From assembly GCA_963822765.1 (NCBI GenBank), contig CAWGJL010000042.1, positions 35,468-99,467 on the forward strand: a stretch of DNA of 64,000 nucleotides, read 5' to 3'. This stretch comes from Palsa-504 sp963822765 (GTDB lineage: Bacteria > Actinomycetota > Actinomycetes > Streptosporangiales > Streptosporangiaceae). The notes under the pieces were generated by a model that did no database searches, was not told where the DNA came from, and saw nothing but the letters and a program-made list of their open reading frames with translations. The first letter of the stretch is position 1, and each line of letters opens with the position of its first letter. Of this stretch, positions 17,655-26,923 are shown one piece after another. The position numbers and the translations under genes were made by a program.

Positions 17655-17867
17655 TCATCTGAGCAGGTCGTCGAAATCGCCGTTTTTGATGCCCGAGACG
17701 AACTCGTGCCATTCGTCGGGGGTGTACTCGACCACGAGGCCGCCGGGCCGCCGAGAATTTCCGATCAGGATGGAGTGCTCGTTGGCCGCCACCTGGACGC
17801 AGGCACCGCCGTCACAACTGAGGGCGGTGCGCCAGGTGAGTCTTTTGTGACCCCGCGTTCGATCCAT
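17655..17867 (-). CDS. DUF397 protein
   Basis: 70 residues: LTWRTALSCDGGACVQVAAN, then PGGLVVEYTPDEWHEFVSGI. It is a complete DUF397 domain with both conserved Cys. It lies 57 bases downstream of the XRE/DUF5753 regulator in the same direction, the usual antitoxin-like/regulator arrangement. A second DUF397 gene follows at 17279-17466, so the locus has tandem partners. Confidence 0.8.
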   Translation of the reverse strand: MDRTRGHKRLTWRTALSCDGGACVQVAANEHSILIGNSRRPGGLVVEYTPDEWHEFVSGIKNGDFDDLLR

Positions 17868-17924
17868 GCCTGTATCTCCTGATGTGGATGAGTTGTAATG
17901 ATGCGGGAAAACTCAGCTAAGACG

Positions 17925-18763
17925 TCAGAATCTGTCGCGTATTTCCTCTATCCTCTTGGCCGAATCCCGCGGATTGAGTGCTTCGTCACGCAGAGAATCG
18001 AGCGCCTCGCGATAACGCTCGAGTTCGTCCGGCCGCTCCAGGTACAGACTGGCTGACGAGGCCCTCTACAAATACCAGGTCGGGCAGCTTGGTGCCGCCG
18101 AATTCCAGGTAGTCGAAATTGCTGTCGATGGCCCCGTAAGCGCCAACTTCGTACGGATAACCTGAACCGCGGCCCTTTCCTCCCGCATGAGCGAGAGAAG
18201 CTTGTCGAGCTGCGCCTTCATCACCGCGGGGCCGCCCACCTGGCGGTGCAGCACCGCCTCGTCGAGCAGCGCACGGACTTGGGCGGCTTGGGCGTCATAG
18301 CAGCTTCTGCCGCACCATCCGGGCTTCCACCCGCTGGGCCAGGATGTCCTCGTCGATCTTCGGGGCGATGCCCTTGATGATCTCCCGGGCGTAGTCCTCG
18401 GACTGCAGCAGGGCCGGGACGAAGTACATCCCGAAGCGGTGATGGCGGTGGCTGCCTGCTCCATGCCGATGAAGGGAGCGATCTTGAGGTCGTCGTACTT
18501 GGTCCACCAGCCGGGCTGGCGCGCTTCCCGGGCCAGTTCCATCAGTTCGGCCGAGTCTCGGCATCGACGCCGTAAATCTGGCACAGGTCCCGTACATCGC
18601 GTAGCGTGGCCCGGCGAGCGCCGGTCTCCGCGCGGCTGACCTTCGTCGGCGAACAGAGGAGCTCTTTGGCAACTTCCTCCACCGTCATGCCCTTCGCGGT
18701 CCGGAACTCACGCAGCCGCATGCCCAGTTCGCGTTGGCGAATGGTCGGACTCAGATCCGCCAT
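17925..18763 (-). CDS. XRE-family regulator with DUF5753 (Scr1-like) domain, multiply frameshifted
   Basis: From ATG 18763 the N-terminus holds an XRE helix-turn-helix (RLREFRTAKGMTVEEVAKEL, then LCSPTKVSRAETGARRATLR). Later pieces in other frames read ELAREARQPGWWTKYDDLKI, then VRALLDEAVLHRQVGGPAVM and LYLERPDELERYREALDSLR, with end RIEEIRDRF at 17925. These are the ordered parts of DUF5753. At least four frame changes occur with no missing segment, pointing to sequence errors. The pair XRE/DUF5753 + DUF397 is a development- or phage-linked regulatory module in Streptomyces relatives. Confidence 0.65.
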
Positions 18764-19146
18764 GCTGCGCCCCCTCTTTCGGTCACACGGATGACAGGTC
18801 TGGCCCGGGGCCAGGGGGCGCCAGCGGCGTGGCCCCGTCTCATACCAGCTATTCCTATGTGCCCGACCATTGGCATGTGCCGTGCTGGTCAGATTAGAGC
18901 CTCGCGCCCATGTGCGTCAACTTATCGCTGAACGTGCGACATGCGAGTTGGCCACGCCGTGAGCTGGGCTGAGTTAGTTCACGGGGTCTCGCCACCTTGC
19001 TAACAGAGTGATCCGAGAGGCAGAAGTTGATGATGATGCTGGAATTAAGTTGCAATGGCACGGGAAGTTTGTCTGAAGCCCATGGAAGTTTGGTTTGGAA
19101 TGTGCCAAACTGGACATGCCAAAGGATGACGGCAAAGGGGGCTCAC
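18764..19146. other. Intergenic region with a small inverted repeat
   Basis: No gene is supported. A perfect 7-bp inverted repeat (AGTTTGG at 19087-19093, CCAAACT at 19105-19111) lies about 36 bases before the next start and could be an operator. Confidence 0.3.
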
Positions 19147-19404
19147 ATGACCGGATCCACACTCCTGATCTTCCTGCTCGGCGGGCTGATCGGCTTGCTC
19201 ATGGGTGGCGCACTGTGCGTGCGTTACCTGAGGCACGACATCGTGGCCGACATCTGCCCGCGGCTGCGGCGGCTGCAGATGCAGCTCGACAACCTCGAGT
19301 CGGCGATCAACCTCGTGCTGGTCACCCGGTACGCGGAACTCGGCAGCCAGCCGCTGCGAGAGCCCGCGTACCGGCTTCCCAGCCAGGACCGCAAGGCGTC
19401 ATGA
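19147..19404 (+). CDS. Small single-helix membrane protein
   Basis: 85 residues from ATG 19147, preceded by AAAGGGGG. MTGSTLLIFLLGGLIGLLMG is one N-terminal membrane helix, followed by a basic and helical cytoplasmic part (LRRLQMQLDNLESAINLVLV). The ORF is open further upstream, but the ribosome site and the hydrophobic start favour 19147. It resembles phage-like or element-associated microproteins in shape only; the family is not recognised. Confidence 0.5.
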   Translation: MTGSTLLIFLLGGLIGLLMGGALCVRYLRHDIVADICPRLRRLQMQLDNLESAINLVLVTRYAELGSQPLREPAYRLPSQDRKAS

Positions 19405-19418
19405 TCTCACCGCCTGAG

Positions 19419-19981
19419 TCAACCTTGGTTGGCAGCTTCCGGCTGCGGGTAGCGGGCGTCCAGGACGGTGGTGACGCGGCCGGTGGCGAGGTCGTAGACG
19501 TGGCCGGAGACGCTCACCTTGGGCGAGAGCTGGGGCGAGGCGAGCAGGAGCTCGACGTCGGCCTGGACCGTGACGTGCGGGTCGGCGACGGCGGAGGCCG
19601 CCAGCGCGGCCTCGGGCAGGCCGGTGGCCTCGGCGGCCCGCTGCCGGAAGCCGGGGTCGGCCAGGAAGCCGGTGCCGCACTGGGTGTGGTGGACGACCGC
19701 GACCTCGAACAGGGTGCCGGACGCGTCCTGGCCGCCGGACAGCTCACCGGCCAGGAACGCGAGGTAAGCCAGGTCGTCGATGACGGCCGGGGTGACGCGG
19801 CCGCCCGCGTTGCGGATGACGGGCGCGTCGCCGAGCCGCAGGCCCAGGGCTAGCGCGGGGTCGATCCGGTGGTCCAGGCAGGTGACGACGAGGACCTGCG
19901 CGGCGGGCAGGCCGAGGGGCGCGGGCGTGTAGGTCCGGGCGAACTGCTCGTTGTGCTGAGCAGCGGGGTCATCCTGGTCAT
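19419..19981 (-). CDS. Beta-class carbonic anhydrase-like protein
   Basis: The core reads VLVVTCLDHRIDPALALGLR and VVHHTQCGTGF, giving the zinc ligands Cys, His and Cys plus the Asp-x-Arg dyad of beta-carbonic anhydrases. The family hydrates CO2. GGGAGG precedes ATG 19981, but that ATG (MTRMTPLLS) is in another frame than the core (HNEQFARTYTPAPLGLP), so one indel is likely between about 19930 and 19970. The alternative in-frame ATG at 20018 lies inside the operator and lacks a ribosome site. The gene is divergent from the TetR regulator and shares its control region. Confidence 0.7.
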
Positions 19982-20000
19982 GGCGTTCCTCCCGTGATTT

Positions 20001-20046
20001 AGTGGACGCTGTACACATTAACCCGGATTAGTGGATGCTGTCCACT
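20001..20046. promoter_or_regulatory. Paired operator sites between carbonic anhydrase and TetR
   Basis: Two 17-base copies, 20001-20017 and 20030-20046, share AGTGGA-x-GCTGT-x-CAC. The second is a perfect 6-bp palindrome (AGTGGA...TCCACT). Spacing is 29 bases centre to centre. The position between divergent genes suggests that the TetR protein binds both copies and controls both promoters. Sites are seen; binding is inferred. Confidence 0.6.
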
Positions 20047-20091
20047 TTGTTATCCTGGCGCGGTGACGGACGGGCAGCCGGGGAGATACCA

Positions 20092-20775
20092 GTGACGGAG
20101 ATACCGGCGGCGGAGGGTACGCAGGCGGAGCGGCGGCGACGGCCGCGCGGCGTCGTGCGGGACGGGCTGGTCGCCGCCGGGCTGGAGCTGGCCCGGACCG
20201 GCGGGCCGGACGCGGTCGTGCTCCGGGAGGCGACCCGGATGGTGGGCGTGGTGCCCAACGCCGCCTACCGGCATTTCGCCGACCGGGACGAGCTGCTGGC
20301 CGCGGTGTGTTCGGCGGCCATGCGGGAACTGGCCCGCCGGATGACGGCCGGGGTGGCCCTCGTGCCCGGCGCGTACGGCGATCCCGTGGCGGCGCGCCAG
20401 CGGCTGGGCGCCGTCGGTACGGCGTACCTGGAGTTCGCGCGGGAGGAACCGGGGCTGTTCGCCACCGCGTTCGCGGTCCCGCAGCAGCACGGCTACGGCG
20501 CCGCGCCGGGTGGCGCGGCCGGCGCGTCGGGTGGCGCCGGCGGCGCCGGGGCGGACCGCATGCCGCTGGATCACCTGCGCGCGGCGCTGGATGAGCTGGT
20601 GGACGCGGGGGTGCTGTCCCGGGGGCGGCGCGAGGGGCTGGAGTACCCGGTCTGGTCCACGGTGCACGGGCTGGCCGTGCTGGCCGGGGCCGGGCCGCTG
20701 CGCGGCGTGCCCGACGGTACCCGCGACCAGCTCGAGCGGCTCACGCTGGCCTTTATTGAGCAGAGCCTGGACTGA
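20092..20775 (+). CDS. TetR-family transcriptional regulator
   Basis: 227 residues from GTG 20092, which has GGGGAG about 11 bases upstream; an ATG at 20035 is in frame but lies in the operator. The helix-turn-helix covers VVRDGLVAAGLELARTGG to VPNAAYRHFADRDELLAAVC. The ligand domain has a Gly/Ala-rich insert near residue 150 (PGGAAGASGGAGGAG), probably a flexible loop. The C-terminal part (DHLRAALDELVDAGVLS) resembles the WHG/TetR_C domain. It likely autoregulates and controls the divergent carbonic anhydrase gene. Confidence 0.85.
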   Translation: MTEIPAAEGTQAERRRRPRGVVRDGLVAAGLELARTGGPDAVVLREATRMVGVVPNAAYRHFADRDELLAAVCSAAMRELARRMTAGVALVPGAYGDPVAARQRLGAVGTAYLEFAREEPGLFATAFAVPQQHGYGAAPGGAAGASGGAGGAGADRMPLDHLRAALDELVDAGVLSRGRREGLEYPVWSTVHGLAVLAGAGPLRGVPDGTRDQLERLTLAFIEQSLD

Positions 20776-20851
20776 CGGCTGCCGGCGGTCACATTCGGGT
20801 TCCGGCGGGAGTCATAGCACTGATTCCTGACCGGACACGAGAGAGGGCGCG

Positions 20852-21814
20852 ATGCGAGTCTTCGTCGTGGGGGCGACCGGTGCGGTCGGCACCCGGCTTG
20901 TTCCCCAGCTCATCGAGCACGGGCACGAGGTAACCGGCACGCACCGGTCACCGGGCAACGCCGGCCGGGTCCGGGCGCTGGGCGCCGAGCCCGTCGCGCT
21001 GGACCTGCTCGACGCGGGCGCGGTCCGCCGGGCCGTGCTCGACGCCAAGCCCGACGCGATCGTCCACCAGGCGACCGCGCTGGCCGGGGTGCGTTTCGGC
21101 CGCAGCCTGGACCGCAGTTTCGGGCCGACCAACCGGCTGCGGACCGAGGGCACCGACGCCCTGCTGGCCGCCGCGCGGGAGGCGGGCGTGCGGCGGTTCG
21201 TGGCCCAGAGCTTCGCCAGCTACCGGTACGCGCGGGAGGGCGGGCCGGTCAAGACCGAGAACGACCGGCTCGACCCGGACCCGCCGGCCATGGCCCGCGA
21301 GACCAACGCCGCCATGCGCCACCTGGACGAGGCGGTCACCAGCGCGGGCGGGATCGCGCTGCGCTACGGCGGCTTCTACGGCGCCGGCAACGACGGGCTG
21401 GTCCCGCCCGTGCGCAAGCGGCAGTTCCCGGTCATCGGGGCGGGCGGCGGGATCTCCTCGTTCATCCACCTGGACGACGCCGCCGCCGCGACCGTGCTGG
21501 CCCTGGACCACGGCGGCGCCGGGCTGTACAACATCACCGACGACGAGCCCGCGCCGATGTCGGAGTGGCTGCCCGCGCTGGCGGCCGCGCTCGGCGCCAA
21601 GCCGCCCCGGCACGTCCCGCTGTGGCTGGCCCGGCTGATCGCGGGCCAGGGCGTGGTGATGATGGCCGACGGCTCCCGTGGCGCCTCGAACGCGAAGGCC
21701 AAGCGCGAACTCGGCTGGACGCTGCGCTATCCGAGCTGGCGGCAGGGCTTCCCCGCCGCCTACGGGCCAGCCGGCCGCAGACCGCGTAGCCCGCCATGTC
21801 GACCTGGCCGGTGA
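20852..21814 (+). CDS. NAD(P)-dependent oxidoreductase, extended SDR
   Basis: 320 residues starting MRVFVVGATGAVGTRLVPQL, an SDR dinucleotide motif. LDLLDAGAVRRAVLDAKPDA and SFASYRYAREGG follow, with a C-terminal substrate region FIHLDDAAAATVLALD. Its closest relatives are epimerase-like enzymes of unknown substrate. The last 15 or so residues (GPAGRRPRSPPCRPGR) look like read-through. The natural end, after SWRQGFPAAYG, is lost where the gene abuts the convergent DUF3237 gene at about 21770. Confidence 0.8.
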   Translation: MRVFVVGATGAVGTRLVPQLIEHGHEVTGTHRSPGNAGRVRALGAEPVALDLLDAGAVRRAVLDAKPDAIVHQATALAGVRFGRSLDRSFGPTNRLRTEGTDALLAAAREAGVRRFVAQSFASYRYAREGGPVKTENDRLDPDPPAMARETNAAMRHLDEAVTSAGGIALRYGGFYGAGNDGLVPPVRKRQFPVIGAGGGISSFIHLDDAAAATVLALDHGGAGLYNITDDEPAPMSEWLPALAAALGAKPPRHVPLWLARLIAGQGVVMMADGSRGASNAKAKRELGWTLRYPSWRQGFPAAYGPAGRRPRSPPCRPGR

Positions 21815-22238
21815 TCACGTCGCACGTGCCCACGGCCCAGATCTGCAGCGCGTTGACCCACTCGTAGCCGGGTTCGGCCGTGGTCAGGGCGACGGTCTCG
21901 CGGAGATCCCCGACGGGCAGTCCGTCCGGGAAGCTGGCCGCGCCGTCGGCGAACATGGCGATCTTCTTGCCGTCGTCGGTGGTGATCTCGGCGTGGATGT
22001 GCAGCCCGACGTGGCCGTCCGGGCGGACCTGGATGTGGTCGAGGCCCTTGACCGTGCCGCTGAGCCGCGGACCTGATACCCGGCCCTCGAGGGCGGAGTC
22101 GTACCGGGCTCCGGACGGCGGGATGGCCTCGGCGCCGGACACCACCGCGTCGAAGGGCGGCGCGCCGTAGGAGGTCACCGCGGCGATCCGCAGGCCGTCA
22201 TACTCGTAGATCAACTCACCGGGCATCTGCTCTGCCAT
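21534..22238 (-). CDS. DUF3237 protein (C-terminus probably lost at a junction)
   Basis: Residues 1-155 read LIYEYDGLRIAAVTSYGAPP, DGHVGLHIHAEITTDDGKKI and TTAEPGYEWVNALQIWAVGT, a DUF3237 beta-barrel of unknown function. After QVDMAGYAVCGRL (about 21770) the sequence becomes Arg/Ser-rich and is the antisense of the oxidoreductase gene, so it is not native. The start lies 11 bases after the stop of the PTH2 gene, making a two-gene operon. Confidence 0.7.
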   Translation of the reverse strand: MAEQMPGELIYEYDGLRIAAVTSYGAPPFDAVVSGAEAIPPSGARYDSALEGRVSGPRLSGTVKGLDHIQVRPDGHVGLHIHAEITTDDGKKIAMFADGAASFPDGLPVGDLRETVALTTAEPGYEWVNALQIWAVGTCDVITGQVDMAGYAVCGRLARRRRGSPAASSDSAASSRVRAWPSRSRRHGSRRPSSPRPGPRSAGPATAGRAGAAWRRARPPARAATPTSARARRR

Positions 22239-22249
22239 GGCTGGCCCTC

Positions 22250-22675
22250 TCAGTAGAGCTCGAGGTCGCCGGTGACGGGGTCGATGAGGTCGTCGTAGTC
22301 GGGGCCGACGGCCAGGCAGGTCCGGGTGGGGACGCCGCCGAACTCGGTCAGGCCGCGGTCGGTGACCAGGTGCACGACCAGCCCGGCGTCGAGCGCCTTC
22401 TGGTAGACCGCGATGAGCTCCTCCTCGGAGCTCACCTTGACCGTGACCTTACGGAAACTGCTCTCCAGCCAGGCTCGCTCGGCGGGTGACAGGGCCACGT
22501 GATCCACGTTTCCGTTCGGCCAAATGGTTTGAAGGACCCGGTCCGCCAGCCAGGCCGTCGCGGCGTGCGCGCCCTGAGCGATCTCCTTGCCCCGCCTCAT
22601 CCGCAGGTCGCGCCGGATGACGATGACCTGCTTGGTCGGGCGGCGTTCCGCCTCGGCGGGCGGCATCTCGGTCAT
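22250..22675 (-). CDS. Peptidyl-tRNA hydrolase, PTH2 family
   Basis: 141 residues. KQVIVIRRDLRMRRGKEIAQ, GAHAATAWL and CLAVGPDYDDLIDPVTGDLE match the Pth2 family (archaeal/eukaryotic type), which occurs as an accessory protein in many actinobacteria. It hydrolyses peptidyl-tRNA or binds related nucleotides. Bacterial essential Pth is a different family, so this gene is probably accessory. Length and all blocks are intact. Confidence 0.8.
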   Translation of the reverse strand: MTEMPPAEAERRPTKQVIVIRRDLRMRRGKEIAQGAHAATAWLADRVLQTIWPNGNVDHVALSPAERAWLESSFRKVTVKVSSEEELIAVYQKALDAGLVVHLVTDRGLTEFGGVPTRTCLAVGPDYDDLIDPVTGDLELY

Positions 22676-22928
22676 GGCCCGAGAATATGCCGCGAGGGAA
22701 ACACTGGGGCCGGTGAGGTGCCCGGTGCAAAGCGGGATAAATGGCAGGAAATCCTCCGGCCGGAATTCGCGGTTCGGCGGTGCTCCCGGTGCCCTGGCCT
22801 CCAGGATAGGGATACACCCTGGCAGAACTGGCTAGATGCGGGAAGGCCGACGGCGTCGGCGTTTGCGGTCCAGTCGCGTTGAACCCGCGGCCAGCGGGCC
22901 ACGTCTACTGGGTGTGGGGAGGCGGGTG

Positions 22929-23825
22929 ATGGTCGTGGGCAGACATCGCCGGTACCAGACGCGCGGTCTGCCGCTCCGGGTGGCCGGGGCGATGCTGCTT
23001 GCCGTCTCGGCGGGCATCCACCTGGACCTGTACCTGACCGGGTACCGGTCGATCCCGACCATCGGCTGGCTGTTCATGCTGCAGTTCGTCGGGGGCCTGA
23101 CCCTGGCCATCGCGGTGCTGGTGACGCACAGCCGGCTGGCGGTGGCCGCGAGCGCGGCGTTCGCACTGTCCACGCTCAGCGCGTACCTGCTGGCGGTGTG
23201 GATCGGGTTGTTCGGGTTCAAGGAGGTGCGGACGCGGGCGGGGATCGCCGCCGGGCTCATCGAGGTGGCCGCGTTCGCGACGCTGGCCCTGGCCGCGGCC
23301 GCCGCGGGTCCGGCGCGGGATACCGACGACGGGATCAGCTCGGCGGCGCGCCGGGTAGAGCGCGTCCACGCGGCGTTCTCGGTGGTGATCGGCGGGGTGG
23401 GGGCGGTCTCGGTGCTGGCGCTGGCGCTGCTCGGCGTGGCGGTGGCCGACGCGGCGGGCGGTCCGCCGGCTTCGGCCGGGAGCGGCACGCACGTGACGTT
23501 GAAGACGGTGACGATCGGCGGGGTCAAGGTGCTCACCGACGCTCACGGGCTCACGCTGTACTCGTTCGCGCCCGATACCTCGACGGCGTCCAAGTGCACG
23601 GGGTCGTGCGCCGCGTACTGGCCGCCGGTCCTGGGGAGTCCCCAGCCCGGGCCGGGGGTGACGGGCACGCTGGGGACGATATCCCGGGGCGGCCGCTCGG
23701 TACAGGCGACGTACGACGGGCATCCGCTGTACACCTACATCGGCGACAACGGACCCGGGCAGGCCACCGGCAACAACCTCGACCTCAACGGCGGGCAGTG
23801 GTACGAGGTCCGGGTATCCGGCTGA
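22929..23825 (+). CDS. Membrane protein with extracellular secreted-repeat (PF03640-like) domain
   Basis: About 298 residues from ATG 22929, six bases after a GGGGAGG site (GTG 22926 is possible). Four to five hydrophobic helices cover residues 10-175. The C-terminal 110 residues contain two copies of the 'secreted repeat of unknown function': VLTDAHGLTLYSFAPDTSTA...CTGSCAAYWPP and ATYDGHPLYTYIGDN...QATGN. Such repeats are usually lipoproteins exposed on the cell surface. Here they hang from a membrane-helix bundle resembling small DoxX-like proteins, an uncommon combination. The function is unknown. Confidence 0.75.
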   Translation: MVVGRHRRYQTRGLPLRVAGAMLLAVSAGIHLDLYLTGYRSIPTIGWLFMLQFVGGLTLAIAVLVTHSRLAVAASAAFALSTLSAYLLAVWIGLFGFKEVRTRAGIAAGLIEVAAFATLALAAAAAGPARDTDDGISSAARRVERVHAAFSVVIGGVGAVSVLALALLGVAVADAAGGPPASAGSGTHVTLKTVTIGGVKVLTDAHGLTLYSFAPDTSTASKCTGSCAAYWPPVLGSPQPGPGVTGTLGTISRGGRSVQATYDGHPLYTYIGDNGPGQATGNNLDLNGGQWYEVRVSG

Positions 23826-23920
23826 GAGACCTCGCGAGCCCTGCGGGCATTGACCGGGCGGCCCGCGTACCGTGAGGTCATGGCTGAGTTCGTTCGTGCT
23901 GACCTGCAGGCTCGGCGCCC

Positions 23921-25827
23921 GTGAGCCGTCGGACTGGCGCGCAGGCGGCGCTCGCGGTCGGTGCCCTGGGGGTGGTCTTCGGGGACATCGGGACGAGCCC
24001 GCTGTATACCGTGCAGACGCTGTTCAACCCGGGCGATCCGCACCCGGTCAAGGTGTCGCGCGACAGCATCTTCGGGGTCGTCTCGCTGATCTTCTGGTCG
24101 GTGACGATCATCGTCACCATCACGTACGTCCTGCTCGTGATGCGGGCCGATAACGACGGCGAGGGCGGGATCATGGCGCTGATCGCCTTGATCCGCCGGC
24201 GGGCGCTGCCCGGCGGGCGCCGGGCGAAGATGGTGCTGTCGGCGCTCGGGATCTTCGGGGCCTCGCTGTTCTTCGGCGACAGCATGATCACGCCCGCCAT
24301 CTCGGTGCTCTCCGCGGTCGAGGGCGTCAAGGTCGCCGCACCGTCAGTGTCCAGCCTGGTCATCCCCATCACGGTGGCGATCATCGTGGTCCTGTTCCTG
24401 GCTCAGCGGCTGGGCACGGGCGCGGTGGGGCGGATATTCGGGCCGGTCATGTGCCTCTGGTTCACCGTGCTCGGCGTGCTCGGCGTGCGCGGCATCGCCG
24501 CCCACCCGGTGATCCTGCAGGCGCTGTCGCCCAGCTACGCGATCGGCTTCCTGGCCGGCCACTTCGGCACCGCCTTCTTCGCCCTGACCGCTGTCGTCCT
24601 GGCCGTCACCGGGGCCGAGGCGCTGTACGCGGACATGGGGCACTTCGGGCGCCCGCCGATCAGGGCCGCCTGGCTGCTGGTCGTCTTCCCCGCGTGCATC
24701 CTGAACTACCTGGGCCAGGGCGCTCTGATCATGGGCCACGCGGGCAGCATCAGCAACCCGTTCTTCTTGCTGGCCCCGGGGTGGGCCAGGCTCCCGATGG
24801 TGTTCCTCGCCACCGTCGCGACCGTCATCGCCTCCCAGGCGGTCATCAGCGGCGCCTTCTCGGTCGCGCACCAGGCCGCGCGGCTCGGTTACCTCCCGCG
24901 GCTGCGCATCCAGTACACCTCGGAAGAGATCATGGGCCAGATCTACGTCCCGTGGATCAACTGGCTGCTGCTGGTATCCGTGCTGACCCTGGTGCTCGCG
25001 TTCCGGAGCTCGGCCGCGCTGGCCTACGCCTACGGCACCGCCGTCACCGGCACGATCACGATCACGACCCTGCTGTTCTTCTACTACGCCCGGCACCAGT
25101 GGCGCTGGCCGTTGTGGGTCGTGCTGGCGGGCGGGGGCGTTCTGCTGGTCATCGACCTGCTCTTCTTCGCCGCCAACCTGACCAAGCTGACCCACGGGGC
25201 GTGGTTCCCGCTGCTGATCGGCCTCGCCGCGTTCACCGTCTTCACCACCTGGCAGCGCGGCCGGGAACTCGTCACGCAGGAGCGGATCCGCGAGGAGGGG
25301 CCGCTCCCCGCGTTCATCGACCAGCTGCACGCCATGAAGCCACCGCTGCACCGGGTGCCGGGCACCGCCATCTTCCTCAACCGCGGCAAGGCCACCGCTC
25401 CGCTGGCGATGCGGGCCAACGTCGGGCACAACGAGATCCTGCACAAGCACGTCGTGATCCTGTCGATCGAGACGGCGCCCGCGCCCCACGTACCCGCCGA
25501 GGAGCGGCTGCAGATCGACGACCTCGGCTACAAAGACGACCAGATCAGCTACGTGGCCGCGCGGTTCGGCTACATGGACAAGACGAACGTCCCCGGCCTC
25601 CTGCCGCTGATCCGCGCGGCCCCGCCGCCGCTGAAAACCGGCTCGACGAGGACAACCTGTCGTACTTCGTGTCGCGCATCGAGCTCGTGCCGGGTCAGAC
25701 GCCGGGCATGAGCCGGTGGCGCAAGCGGCTGTTCATCGCGACCTCGCGGATCACCGCCGACGCCGCCGAGTACTTCCAGCTGCCCCGCGAACGCACCGTC
25801 ATCATGGGCTCACGCATCGAGCTCTAG
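23921..25827 (+). CDS. kup: Kup-type low-affinity potassium transporter (frameshift near the C-terminus)
   Basis: GTG 23921 gives AALAVGALGVVFGDIGTSPL, the hallmark first helix of Kup/HAK/KT transporters, followed by about 12 membrane helices (GIFGASLFFGDSMITPAISV; MGHFGRPPIRAAWLLVVFPA). The first frame runs to about 25620. The C-terminal cytoplasmic end (DNLSYFVSRIELVPG to GSRIEL at 25827) is in the next frame, so one base is missing or extra near 25625. It takes up K+ with H+ symport. A 14-codon ORF (23880-23924) overlaps the GTG by four bases and may be a leader or the real N-terminus in another frame. Confidence 0.85.
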
Positions 25828-25881
25828 CGTCGCTGGGTGCTGCCCGTCCTGTGCCGGCTGCCGAGTCGTAGCCTCGACGGC

Positions 25882-26319
25882 ATGAATCTCGATGAGCTTC
25901 CCCGGATGGAGTTCGCGTTCCCCGGGGCGCTGCGGGACCGGTTGGTGGCCGCGATCTTGTCTGGCGCGAAGACCGCGACTACCGGGTTGGTGCTGGATTA
26001 CGAGCGGGCAGACGAGCCACTGCCGGAGGCCGGCCAGCTGCTGGCGGTGGTTGACTCTGCGGATCGGCGCGTGGCAGCGATCGAAGTGACGCAGGTGCGC
26101 GTGATCCGGCTCGCCGACGTGGATTTGCAGCATGCCCTGGACGAGGGCGAGGGTGATGAGTCCGTGGCCGAGTGGCGAGCCGGGCACGAGGAGTTCTGGC
26201 ACAGCGCCGAGGTGCGCGCCGAGCTGGGCGATCCCCATTTCACGGTGAACGACGACACGCTGGTGCTAGCCCAGCGCTTCCGGCTTGTCCATAACGATGG
26301 ACCCGTACGGACCACCTGA
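25882..26319 (+). CDS. ASCH-domain protein
   Basis: About 145 residues from ATG 25882. FPGALRDRLVAAILSGAKTA followed by TTGLVLDYE and VAAIEVTQVRVIRLADVD is the ASCH (PUA-like) domain, and HEEFWHSAEVRAELGDPHFT is its usual C-terminal part. ASCH proteins bind RNA, and some act as small-nucleotide amidohydrolases. The gene is complete. No functional partner is evident. Confidence 0.8.
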   Translation: MNLDELPRMEFAFPGALRDRLVAAILSGAKTATTGLVLDYERADEPLPEAGQLLAVVDSADRRVAAIEVTQVRVIRLADVDLQHALDEGEGDESVAEWRAGHEEFWHSAEVRAELGDPHFTVNDDTLVLAQRFRLVHNDGPVRTT

Positions 26320-26923
26320 TCGAAGGTAGCTATCCAGTCTGAGTAATGCTGGCCCGGGCGTGGGACGGGTTGGGTTGTTCAGCCGGCTGGATGGCCGGGG
26401 CGTTCTACGCCCGGCGGCCGGTCCGCCGCCGGCATGCGCCAGGCGAGCCCCGGCTCTCCGGGAGCAGCTAGCCCAGATCAGCGCCTGAACCTGCGCGGGC
26501 CTGCCTCCGGCCCCGGTCAACGCCAAATACACAACGTCAGGACGCCGTTACCCTCGGAGACGCCGGAAGTGCGATCGAATTCACTCGACTGTCGTATCAC
26601 GCCGATCACATCGAACCGCGCCAGCCGCTACCAGCACGCAACCGCCCGGCAAACCGCGCCGCTACTTTCGCGAGGCACACTGAGGCTATAAAGCGGTTGA
26701 AGCAGAAAAGAATGTTACCGCGCTTCAGCCCCCGGTTGGTCTTCGTGCTCAAGTGCTCGGCTATACGCGAGCTTTGGTGCGATAGACACCTTCCGGCGCG
26801 AGTTTCACAGCCGCCACCTATCAGAATGGCGCTGCTCCGGGGTTCTCTACGTTTCCCTTGGGTCGCGATAACCCGAAACTATGCCCGCGGCACAGGCCGC
26901 CAACTATTCAGGGGAAACGAATC
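26320..26923. other. Intergenic region, 0.6 kb
   Basis: I see no supported gene. GC content falls below that of neighbouring genes towards the neprosin-like gene, consistent with acquired DNA. No tRNA or riboswitch was recognised. Confidence 0.3.

Noticed and set aside
23826..23920. c-di-AMP riboswitch before kup
   Set aside because: Only 95 bases lie between genes and no ydaO-type structure can be seen.
23880..23924. Regulatory leader peptide before kup (14 codons, overlapping the GTG)
   Set aside because: No ribosome site or attenuator hairpin; it may just be the kup N-terminus in a shifted frame.
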